Assembly: GCA_018816815.1 (NCBI GenBank)
Contig: JAHIVD010000004.1
Span: 1-29,120, forward strand
Length of the DNA stretch: 29,120 nucleotides
From: Patescibacteria group bacterium
GTDB lineage: Bacteria > Patescibacteriota > Microgenomatia > Daviesbacterales > UBA10151
Direction of reading: 5' to 3'
Shown piece after piece: positions 22,905-29,120 of this stretch (its first letter is position 1; the number at the start of each line of letters is the position of its first letter). The notes under the pieces are model-generated. The model made no database searches and was not told where the DNA came from. It saw only the letters and a list, made by a program, of their open reading frames with translations. A program made the position numbers and the translations under genes.

Positions 22905-24284
22905 ATGCAGGGGCGTACTTTAATTTTAAGTTGTAATGAAAAAATAGGTGAAGAAATCAAGATATGCGGTTGGGTGCAAACACGGCGGGATCACGGCAAA
23001 ATCCTTTTTCTAGATATTACGGATAGATCTGGAATGGTTCAGGTGGTGATAGTGCCCAGTTTAGTTCACCTTACAGGAGTTGCGGTTTCTCCGGTAAAGA
23101 CAGATCAATCTGTTGCCGCTCAAAGTGATTTAAGCAGTTTGCATCCTCAAGATGTAGTTAGTATAACAGGAAAAGTAAATAAACGCCCGGCAAATCTAAT
23201 TAACAAAAATATCCCTACAGGTGAAATAGAAATTTCAGCAGAAAAGATTGAAATTTTATCTAAAGCAAAAGAGCTACCTTTTGACATGGGAGGGAAAGAT
23301 TTGAATTTACAGCTCCCAACCTTGCTTGATTACCGCTGCTTAACACTAAGGCATCCAAGGGTACAAGCTATTTTCAAAGTCCAGGCAGCTATTTTAGATG
23401 GGTTTAGAAAAGCAGCAAAGGATTTGGGATGCACAGAAATTGCAGTACCAACAATTGTAGCAGGTGCAACAGAAGGCGGAGCAGAAGTTTTCAAAATAGA
23501 TTATTTTAAACATAAAGCCTATCTTTCCCAGAGTCCTCAGCTTTATAAACAGATGTTAGTACCTGTTTTTGAACGGGTTTTCACGATTGCTAAAGCATAC
23601 CGGGCCGAACCGTCAGTTACTACAAGACACTTAACAGAAAGTACTCAAATGGATATTGAAATTGGTTTTATAGAATTTGAAGATTTATTAGATGTTCTGG
23701 AAGAAGTTGCTGTTAAAATGTTAAAAACCACTGAAGAAGAGTGTAAAGATGTTTTATCTGAGTTTGGAGCAGAGAAGATTGCTTTTGGAAAAATTCCCCG
23801 ATTAACTTTAAGGGAAGCGCAAGAACTGATCCTGAAAGAATTTGGACGGGACAGTAGAAAAGAAAAAGATTTAACACCGCAGGACGAAGCTGATATTTGT
23901 AAATGGTCCAAAAAAACTCATGGCAGTGATTTTGTTACTGTAACCCATTTTCCAACAAAGGCAAAACCATTCTATACAATGCCTGATCAAGAAAATCCGG
24001 AATATTCCTTAAGCTATGACCTTCTTTTTAAGGGTGTGGAAATTCTAAGCGGCAGTCAGCGGATCAATGATTATAAACAGCTTGTTGAAAACATAAGAAA
24101 CCGGGGCATGAATCCTGATAATTTTAAGATGTATTTGCAGGCTTTTAAATTTGGTATGCCCACAGAAGGCGGTTTCTCTTTTGGTCTGGAAAGAGTTACC
24201 ATGCTTGTTTTAAATTTAGCTAATGTCAGGGAAGCCAGTCTTTTCCCAAGAGACATGGAAAGAGTGGATGTTGGTTTGAAATGA
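22905..24284 (+). CDS. aspS: Aspartyl-tRNA synthetase, short type, likely non-discriminating
   Basis: AspRS charges tRNA-Asp. The 459-residue length lacks the large GAD insertion of normal bacterial AspRS (about 590 aa) and matches the archaeal/eukaryotic-type enzyme. An OB-fold with GWVQTRRDHGKILFLD opens the protein; class II motifs follow: SQSPQLYKQMLV and FTIAKAYRAEPSVTTRHLTE with the ATP-binding Arg, DIEIGF, SGSQRI, and motif 3 FSFGLERVTMLVL ending in LFPRDMERV. His-30 in RRDHG is the residue found in bacterial AspRS that also charge tRNA-Asn; discriminating ones have Leu. Use on tRNA-Asn is therefore likely but inferred. The start at 22905 is set by the family N-terminus and the promoter; the frame upstream crosses the trp T-box and is not coding. 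Confidence 0.92.
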   Translation: MQGRTLILSCNEKIGEEIKICGWVQTRRDHGKILFLDITDRSGMVQVVIVPSLVHLTGVAVSPVKTDQSVAAQSDLSSLHPQDVVSITGKVNKRPANLINKNIPTGEIEISAEKIEILSKAKELPFDMGGKDLNLQLPTLLDYRCLTLRHPRVQAIFKVQAAILDGFRKAAKDLGCTEIAVPTIVAGATEGGAEVFKIDYFKHKAYLSQSPQLYKQMLVPVFERVFTIAKAYRAEPSVTTRHLTESTQMDIEIGFIEFEDLLDVLEEVAVKMLKTTEEECKDVLSEFGAEKIAFGKIPRLTLREAQELILKEFGRDSRKEKDLTPQDEADICKWSKKTHGSDFVTVTHFPTKAKPFYTMPDQENPEYSLSYDLLFKGVEILSGSQRINDYKQLVENIRNRGMNPDNFKMYLQAFKFGMPTEGGFSFGLERVTMLVLNLANVREASLFPRDMERVDVGLK

Positions 24285-25213
24285 GATATTATTTTTATTC
24301 CGTTGGTTTAATTCTTCTGGCAATATTTATTGCAACAGTAATCCCGCTTGCAGTAGAACTTGGTGAAAACGAATTGACTAGTTTGCAAATTCCGCGAAAT
24401 AATTCAAGAGTTGCTGGTATTCAGAAATATAATATTCCGCCGGTTGTTAAGGGTTTACCAGCTCCAATTGTTTCTTCCCGCGCAGTATTTATTGAAGATT
24501 TGGCAACCAACACAATTCTTTATCAGAAAAATGCTAACATTCCGTTTCCGATTGCATCTACTACAAAGATTATGACAGCTCTTGTTGGAATAGAATATTT
24601 TAAACAAAATTCCATACTAACCATTGGAAGCAGTGCAAATATTCCCGGTTCCCGGGTAGGTCTGATTTTTGGAGAAAATCTGTCTTTCAGGTCACTGCTT
24701 TACGGCATGCTTTTAAATTCCGGCAACGATGCTGCTTTTGCTTTAGCAGAGAATTATCCTGGTGGAGTTTTAGGTTTTGTGTCAGCAATGAATAAAAAAG
24801 TTTTAGAGCTTAATTTGCGCAATACTCATTTTGATAATCCTGCAGGTTTTGATAGCCCGGATCATTACTCATCTGCGGCAGATCTTGCTAAAATTACAGA
24901 AGAAGCCTTAAAAAATTCCCAGCTGGCAAAAATCTTTGCAACTAAAGAAACAAATATAGTTTCTTTAGATAAAAAATATTCTCATCAATTATTTAACCTA
25001 AATAAACTACTAACCCGGATTAATGGAGTTATAGGAGTAAAGACCGGCACCACAGATCAGGCTAAAGAGAACTTAGTGACATTGATTGAAAGAAATGGAC
25101 ATCGGGTTTTGATAGTAGTTCTTGGAAGTGATGATCGGTTTGGTGAAACTACAAGATTAATAGATTGGACTTTTGTAAATGTTAATTGGCCGGAGACTGA
25201 AATTCTTCACTGA
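24281..25213 (+). CDS. D-alanyl-D-alanine carboxypeptidase (PBP5/PBP6 family)
   Basis: This penicillin-binding serine peptidase trims the terminal D-Ala of peptidoglycan stem peptides outside the membrane. An N-terminal hydrophobic segment (about residues 4-25) should act as signal peptide or anchor. The three active-site motifs are STTK (93-96), SGN (147-149) and KTG (254-256), with DNPAGFDSPDH as a further family mark. At 310 residues it has the catalytic domain but no clear C-terminal beta domain or amphipathic anchor. Its ATG overlaps the aspS stop, and its last 32 bases overlap the convergent gene on the other strand. Confidence 0.92.
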   Translation: MRYYFYSVGLILLAIFIATVIPLAVELGENELTSLQIPRNNSRVAGIQKYNIPPVVKGLPAPIVSSRAVFIEDLATNTILYQKNANIPFPIASTTKIMTALVGIEYFKQNSILTIGSSANIPGSRVGLIFGENLSFRSLLYGMLLNSGNDAAFALAENYPGGVLGFVSAMNKKVLELNLRNTHFDNPAGFDSPDHYSSAADLAKITEEALKNSQLAKIFATKETNIVSLDKKYSHQLFNLNKLLTRINGVIGVKTGTTDQAKENLVTLIERNGHRVLIVVLGSDDRFGETTRLIDWTFVNVNWPETEILH

Positions 25214-26231
25214 CTGCATCGATAAAAGCAACGAAGTCCGGACCTTCAAAAATAAATATTGGCTGCAGATACGGATTGTAATCTTCAGATAAATAATAAC
25301 CAAGATATACGGAGGTTATAGAAACCTGCGGACTTTTCGGTTCAATGACTACTATGCCTTTTCCTCTTTTTAGATCTTCAAATGCAGAATCTGTTGTTTT
25401 AACCGGGTAAGTTGCAAAGGTTGAAGTATCAATAGGGTAGTAGATAAAATCTAAAGATGAATAATTTTCTAATTTATCAGCGCTACCAAACACTACTGCA
25501 TTTACTAATGATTTATCAAAATCTGCTGTAAAAATTGGTTTTTTGTCAATTGATGCAGGCCAAAGTGAAATTTGAGCAGCAACAGCTTCTGACCTAATAT
25601 GGGTTGGCACTAGTGCTCCTTCGGCACTTTTCAAAAAGATTATTTTTGCTCTGCCGGTTTTTAGGTCGTTTTTAATAACTCCTAAAGAATCAAGCATTTC
25701 TTTAAAATCAGATATTAATTTACTGTCACTGTCTAAGCTGGTTTTTGCTGATATTGTTGCTTCGCTGCTGTATGAAAAGTTGCCGGTATCCAAACTAACA
25801 GTTAATGTTTTATTTTGATCAGTGTATTTGTATTGCGTATCACTTAAAATCTCCGGCAGCATTGTCAGACCGAAATTTGTTGCTAAAGTTGTAGATCTTT
25901 CTGCAGAAAGAAATGTGGTAAAAGTTTGGGTGACAAAATAGACTTTAGTTATTTTTTCAAAATCAGGATCAACACCTACTTTAGGTAGACTTCCTGTTGT
26001 TGTATCCAATGAATAGGAGAAATTTGATGGGGATACTATACTTTTTGGAAAAATAATTGGCGAGAGTAGACCAAATTCGATGTTTGGTTTTTCCTCAACC
26101 GGCGGTAGATGAGACAGGTAATATGCATGCCAAATTTTATAACCGATAAGACTGGCTGTACCCAATACCAAGATAGCTGCAGAGATAGCTATAACTTTTC
26201 TTACGATAGCGGCAGTTTGAGTTAGAGTCAT
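25182..26231 (-). CDS. Membrane-anchored protein of unknown function
   Basis: The 349-residue protein has one hydrophobic helix near the N-terminus (about residues 12-32, after a short segment with one Arg and one Lys) and a large domain, probably outside the cell, rich in Ser, Thr, Tyr and Asp with alternating beta-like stretches. There is no Cys-based lipobox and no catalytic motif I can name. The family is not recognised. A TATAAT (plus-strand ATTATA at 26281-26286) upstream would give a leader of about 44 bases that includes an inverted repeat. Its end overlaps the carboxypeptidase gene by 32 bases. Confidence 0.75.
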   Translation of the reverse strand: MTLTQTAAIVRKVIAISAAILVLGTASLIGYKIWHAYYLSHLPPVEEKPNIEFGLLSPIIFPKSIVSPSNFSYSLDTTTGSLPKVGVDPDFEKITKVYFVTQTFTTFLSAERSTTLATNFGLTMLPEILSDTQYKYTDQNKTLTVSLDTGNFSYSSEATISAKTSLDSDSKLISDFKEMLDSLGVIKNDLKTGRAKIIFLKSAEGALVPTHIRSEAVAAQISLWPASIDKKPIFTADFDKSLVNAVVFGSADKLENYSSLDFIYYPIDTSTFATYPVKTTDSAFEDLKRGKGIVVIEPKSPQVSITSVYLGYYLSEDYNPYLQPIFIFEGPDFVAFIDAVSEEFQSPAN

Positions 26232-26236
26232 ATTTA

Positions 26237-26273
26237 TGTGATTACGGGAGTAAAAAAGTCTATCGTGATCACA
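26237..26273. repeat. Imperfect inverted repeat between divergent genes
   Basis: TGTGATTACG (26237-26246) and CGTGATCACA (26264-26273) are 10-base arms with one mismatch and 17 bases between them. They lie in the divergent region ahead of gltX and in the leader of the minus-strand gene, so they could be an operator or an RNA hairpin. Confidence 0.5.
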
Positions 26274-26293
26274 TACTGTTATTATACAAGAAC

Positions 26294-26305
26294 GGAGGAT
26301 ATAAT
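26294..26305 (+). promoter_or_regulatory. -10 box of gltX (TATAAT) with adjoining GGAGG
   Basis: TATAAT (26300-26305) lies 6 bases before the gltX ATG, which would make the mRNA leaderless. A GGAGG (26294-26298) is 13 bases from the ATG, too far for normal use, unless an upstream TATTAT-like box (around 26279-26284) is the true -10. Either reading is possible; no good -35 is seen for the first. Confidence 0.5.
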
Positions 26306-26311
26306 AGTTTT

Positions 26312-27625
26312 ATGAAAATTAAAACCAGATTTGCTCCTTCTCCAACAGGTGCATTGCATATCGGAGGAGTTAGAACAGCACTTTTTGCATACTTGGTGGC
26401 TAGAAAAGCTGGTGGGGTTTTTTCTCTTCGAATTGAAGATACTGATAGAGCTAGATTTGTTGAAGGCGCAACAGAAGATATTATAAAAACACTTAAATGG
26501 CTGGGACTTACATTTGATGGTGAGCCAATTTATCAATCAGAGAGGCTAGATTTATATAAAGAACATGCAAAAAAACTTATAGATTCTGGAAAAGCTTACG
26601 AAAAAGACGGGGCTGTTTGGTTTAAAATTGATCTGGATGGTAAAACTTCAATTGTTGATTTAGTTAGAAACAGGAAAATTGAATTTGAAAACTCTACCCA
26701 AAAAGATTTTGTAATTTTAAAATCCGACGGTTACCCAACTTATCACCTGGCGCATGTGGTTGACGATCATTTAGTAGAAACAAATCCCGTAATTAGGGGT
26801 GCAGAGTGGATTTCTTCAGTCCCTAAACATATCCAGCTTTTCAAGGCTTTTGGTTGGCAAGTGCCGCAGTATGCTCATTTGCCGATTATTTTGGGAACTG
26901 ACCGGTCAAAACTTTCAAAAAGGCACGGCGCTAAACCGGCATCAGAATTCCGCAGTGACGGATTTTTACCGGAAGCAATCTTGAATTTTATGGCTCTTTT
27001 GGGTTGGACACCGCCTTCAGGGAAGGAAATTTTATCGCTTTCAGAAATGGTTCAGGAATTTGATTTATTTGATGTTAATAATACAAATGCAATTTTTGAT
27101 ATCACAAAACTTGAATGGATGAATGGGGAATATATCAGAAAAACTGAAAACTCTAACTTAAAGGTAAAAATCAGAAATTATTTGATGGATATATCGGATA
27201 ATACTTTGGTAAAGGAAGGACATCCGAGCGAGGAAGAAATAGAAAAAGTTGTACCTTTAATTAAGGACCGGATTAAAACACTTTCAGATATTGTACCTTT
27301 AACAGATTTTCTTTGGGAAAAACCAGAATATGATAAAGAAATCTTTAAGAAATTAAAAGTTAAAAACTGCAGTGAAACCTTACTCAAAATAGCAGAAAAA
27401 TTGGAAAAAATGGAAAAACCTTGGAATACAGAGATTTTTGAAAAAACTTTTAGGGAACTGGCAGATAGCATAGGAGCGAAAGCAGGAGGTGTATTTCAGC
27501 TCATAAGAGTGGCTATTTCCGGTCAAACCGTGACTCCTCCTCTTTTTGAAAGTATTGAGATTATAGGTGAGGGAGAAGTGCTGAAAAGAACAAAAGAAGC
27601 AATTGAATTTTTACAAGCTGTTTAA
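26312..27625 (+). CDS. gltX: Glutamyl-tRNA synthetase
   Basis: GltX charges tRNA-Glu, and in bacteria without GlnRS also tRNA-Gln for later amidation. The 437-residue class I enzyme has RFAPSPTGALHIGG (residues 6-18, HIGH motif), FSLRIEDTDRAR, and KLSKRH (200-205, KMSKS motif). The cysteine-rich zinc insert of some GluRS is not visible. The C-terminal anticodon-binding half is short but complete (FLEKP-like FLWEKPEYD, GVFQLIRVAISGQTVTPPLFE). A tRNA-Gln gene lies 1.4 kb downstream. Whether it is non-discriminating cannot be told from the motifs alone. Confidence 0.95.
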   Translation: MKIKTRFAPSPTGALHIGGVRTALFAYLVARKAGGVFSLRIEDTDRARFVEGATEDIIKTLKWLGLTFDGEPIYQSERLDLYKEHAKKLIDSGKAYEKDGAVWFKIDLDGKTSIVDLVRNRKIEFENSTQKDFVILKSDGYPTYHLAHVVDDHLVETNPVIRGAEWISSVPKHIQLFKAFGWQVPQYAHLPIILGTDRSKLSKRHGAKPASEFRSDGFLPEAILNFMALLGWTPPSGKEILSLSEMVQEFDLFDVNNTNAIFDITKLEWMNGEYIRKTENSNLKVKIRNYLMDISDNTLVKEGHPSEEEIEKVVPLIKDRIKTLSDIVPLTDFLWEKPEYDKEIFKKLKVKNCSETLLKIAEKLEKMEKPWNTEIFEKTFRELADSIGAKAGGVFQLIRVAISGQTVTPPLFESIEIIGEGEVLKRTKEAIEFLQAV

Positions 27626-27714
27626 ATTACTTAAATTATATATTGCATAATATATTTCACGATATCAAAATTATATCCTGTTTTCATATTTCCTCATGTT
27701 TCCTATAGTATAGC

Positions 27715-27744
27715 TTGAAATAAGTTGTAGTTTCGTGGTATATT
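27715..27744 (+). promoter_or_regulatory. Promoter of the LPXTG protein gene
   Basis: TTGAAA (27715-27720), 18 bases, then TATATT (27739-27744) preceded by TGG as an extended -10. The ATG follows after 6 bases, again implying a leaderless mRNA. The rest of the 125-base gap after gltX is AT-rich with a 7-bp dyad ATATATT/AATATAT at 27638-27655, not a clear terminator. Confidence 0.6.
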
Positions 27745-27750
27745 TGGGCA

Positions 27751-28119
27751 ATGGAAGACTCAAGATGGTTTAGATTAATAGCAATAGGGTTAATATTGGT
27801 AGCTTTAGCTGCTGGTTATTTTTTATTGAGCGGACGACTGTCCCCGGACAGTGCTGTAAAAACAACTTCACAAACAACTGAAGTAACACCTGATACAACT
27901 AGCGCTGCCCCCTCAGTAACAGATTCAGAACAGGATGAACAGGTTGCTCCAACAGCTATTCCTGAACAGACATCATTATCAGCTTATGACAGGATAGCAA
28001 TCCGTAATCAAAATCAGGTTCAGACATTACCCAAAACCGGTTATCCACAAGTTGCAGCCGGAATCCTTTCAGTAGGGGTTATGATTTCCGGATGGGGTCT
28101 CCGTAAATATCCACATTAG
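27751..28119 (+). CDS. Small LPXTG cell-surface protein
   Basis: The 122-residue protein has an N-terminal hydrophobic helix (about 8-26) serving as signal or anchor, a low-complexity Ser/Thr/Pro/Glu/Gln stretch (about 30-90), then LPKTG (93-97), a second hydrophobic segment (about 100-115) and a basic tail RKYPH. This is the full C-terminal sorting signal recognised by sortases, which cut between Thr and Gly and link the protein to the wall or to another protein. With so little between anchor and motif the mature part would be a short flexible spacer. No sortase gene is in the window. Confidence 0.82.
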   Translation: MEDSRWFRLIAIGLILVALAAGYFLLSGRLSPDSAVKTTSQTTEVTPDTTSAAPSVTDSEQDEQVAPTAIPEQTSLSAYDRIAIRNQNQVQTLPKTGYPQVAAGILSVGVMISGWGLRKYPH

Positions 28120-28143
28120 ATATATACCTGCTGAGTGAACAAA

Positions 28144-28152
28144 TGGTATAAT
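28144..28152 (+). promoter_or_regulatory. Extended -10 promoter of the LAGLIDADG gene
   Basis: TGG-TATAAT is a consensus extended -10 (TATAAT at 28147-28152). The GTG start codon follows after 5 bases, so the transcript likely begins at or next to it. No convincing -35 is seen. Confidence 0.6.
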
Positions 28153-28157
28153 GAATT

Positions 28158-29057
28158 GTGATAATCTGCAAGCTTTGTAAGAGAAAATTTCACGTTATTA
28201 CTAATACACATCTCCAAAAATCACATGATTTGTCGATTAAAGAATATAGACTAAGATTCCCTGGTGCTAAAACTGGATTTTTAACTATACCTAATTTATT
28301 GCCTAAATCAGATAAAAGATATAGAGATTGGATCTTAAGCCTTAAAAAGAGGCAATCTTGGATTAAGGGTAAGACAAAAGATACAGATGAAAGAGTGAGA
28401 AAAATTTCCGAAACTTTTAGAAAAAAGAAGATTGATAATTTTTTAAAATGGCGGCAAGAAAAACAGAAACAGGGAATAATTAGAAGTACTTATCCGGCTT
28501 TCAAAAGATCGGGTGAATTAGCATTTTTAATAGGTATGGTGTTAGGGGACGGGAATATAGGTAAATTTCTTCGTACAGAGAGACTTGTAGTTGCTTTAAA
28601 CAGCAAATATCCACTGCTTGTTGATTACGTATCTTATATTATGACTAAGTTTTTTGAAAAGGAAGCTATCGTGCACAGAGTTAAAACAAGCAATTGTGTA
28701 AGAATTTGGGTGTATCAGAAAAAAATAAGCGAAAGATTGCGAATCCCAAGCGGAAATAAACGATGGATTACTTCCGGCATACCGAAGTGGGTTTGGCAAA
28801 CAAGGAAATACCTAATTGAGTGTTTGAAAGGTTTATTTGAAGCCGAAGGGTCACTATCGATTCATTTACCTACATGCACTTACAACTTTTCATTTACAAA
28901 TAAAAATCAAAAATTGCTTGATGATGTAGAAAAAGCTTTAAGAAATTTAGGCTTTAATCCAGAAATCAGAAGTGATAGAATCCGTTTACGTAAGAAGAAA
29001 GAAGTGTTTATATTTAAAGACCTAATTAGGTTTAGAGAATATAAGATTGCCGGATAG
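28158..29057 (+). CDS. LAGLIDADG-type endonuclease with N-terminal zinc-finger-like domain
   Basis: The 299-residue protein carries two LAGLIDADG-like helices, LAFLIGMVLGDG (121-132) and CLKGLFEAEG (222-231), each ending in the acidic residue that binds metal, so it is a single-chain two-motif enzyme. The N-terminus has C4-X2-C7 and H18-X4-H23, a C2H2-like finger followed by LSIKEYRLRFPGA, a segment seen in MucR/Ros-like and some nuclease-associated DNA-binding modules. The GTG start is supported by the -10 box just upstream. It is free-standing, not inside another gene. Its last 10 bases, including the TAG stop, lie within the tRNA-Gln gene. It could be a homing endonuclease or a domesticated relative. 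Confidence 0.8.
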   Translation: MIICKLCKRKFHVITNTHLQKSHDLSIKEYRLRFPGAKTGFLTIPNLLPKSDKRYRDWILSLKKRQSWIKGKTKDTDERVRKISETFRKKKIDNFLKWRQEKQKQGIIRSTYPAFKRSGELAFLIGMVLGDGNIGKFLRTERLVVALNSKYPLLVDYVSYIMTKFFEKEAIVHRVKTSNCVRIWVYQKKISERLRIPSGNKRWITSGIPKWVWQTRKYLIECLKGLFEAEGSLSIHLPTCTYNFSFTNKNQKLLDDVEKALRNLGFNPEIRSDRIRLRKKKEVFIFKDLIRFREYKIAG

Positions 29058-29119
29058 ATTAATGGTAAATCGTCGCGCTCTGGACGCGAAGATTCTAGGT
29101 TCGAGTCCTAGTCCGGCAG
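29048..29119 (+). tRNA. tRNA-Gln, anticodon CUG
   Basis: A full cloverleaf folds: acceptor UGCCGGA/UCCGGCA, U8 A9, D stem GATT/AATC, anticodon stem TCGCG/CGCGA around loop CTCTGGA (anticodon CUG after U33), a 5-base variable region and T stem CTAGG/CCTAG with TTCGAGT. The weak U1-A72 pair and G73 are the known identity features of tRNA-Gln. The base after G73 is C, so an encoded CCA may continue past the window. The 5' end overlaps the upstream endonuclease ORF by 10 bases. Confidence 0.93.
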
Positions 29120-29120
29120 C

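Noticed and set aside
28158..29120. Possibility that the endonuclease is encoded within a tRNA intron
   Set aside because: The tRNA-Gln cloverleaf is complete and uninterrupted downstream of the ORF.
1..29120. CRISPR arrays, insertion sequences and rRNA genes
   Set aside because: No regularly spaced repeats, transposase frames or rRNA-like stretches were seen on either strand.

Overview
The window reads as a compact, AT-rich bacterial chromosome segment using the standard code (TGA is a stop). Genes are short, usually lie 0-10 bases apart or overlap by ATGA, and rarely have a Shine-Dalgarno site. Small hypothetical proteins, a divergent set of tRNA synthetases, and many promoters sitting right at the start codon suggest a Candidate Phyla Radiation (Patescibacteria) genome, most likely of the Microgenomates type. 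That placement is an inference from style and gene content; no rRNA is present to confirm it.

Layout. 1-1442 (+): the end of an unknown gene, a small helical protein and secF. 1451-2842 (-) and 2901-4538 (+): divergent cca (tRNA CCA-adding enzyme, with a 15-residue poly-Glu tract) and recJ. 4539-5038: no large gene, but on the minus strand a promoter, a Leu-rich small ORF, a switchable terminator hairpin and a small ORF with a near-perfect ribosome binding site. 5039-14697 (-): an aro operon in transcription order aroF, aroB, aroA-aroK fusion, histidine phosphatase, aroE-aroD fusion, aroC, aroQ, aminotransferase, tyrA-pheA fusion. 14698-15034: its leader, with promoter, a 20-residue leader peptide containing YFWFYF and an attenuator. 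15035-15943 (-): transaldolase. 16066-22517 (-): a complete trpEGDCFBA operon, preceded at about 22563-22876 by a T-box-type leader and promoter. 22905-25213 (+): aspS and a D,D-carboxypeptidase. 25182-26231 (-): a membrane-anchored unknown. 26312-29120 (+): gltX, a small LPXTG protein, a LAGLIDADG endonuclease and tRNA-Gln(CUG).

How it works together. Every step from erythrose-4-phosphate and PEP through chorismate to tryptophan, phenylalanine and tyrosine is encoded in one 17.5-kb block on one strand, with transaldolase as a likely source of erythrose-4-phosphate. Two RNA devices appear to sense the products: a T-box (uncharged tRNA, presumably tRNA-Trp) for trp, and a ribosome-stalling leader peptide rich in Phe/Tyr/Trp codons for aro. 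A third attenuator of the same plan as the aro one, but with a Leu-rich leader, lies just beyond the end of the aro operon and controls only a tiny ORF. The most notable parts are this set of RNA attenuators in a probable CPR genome, the multi-domain fusions arranged almost like the eukaryotic AROM protein, and a repeated TATAAT-6 nt-start codon layout that implies leaderless mRNAs.
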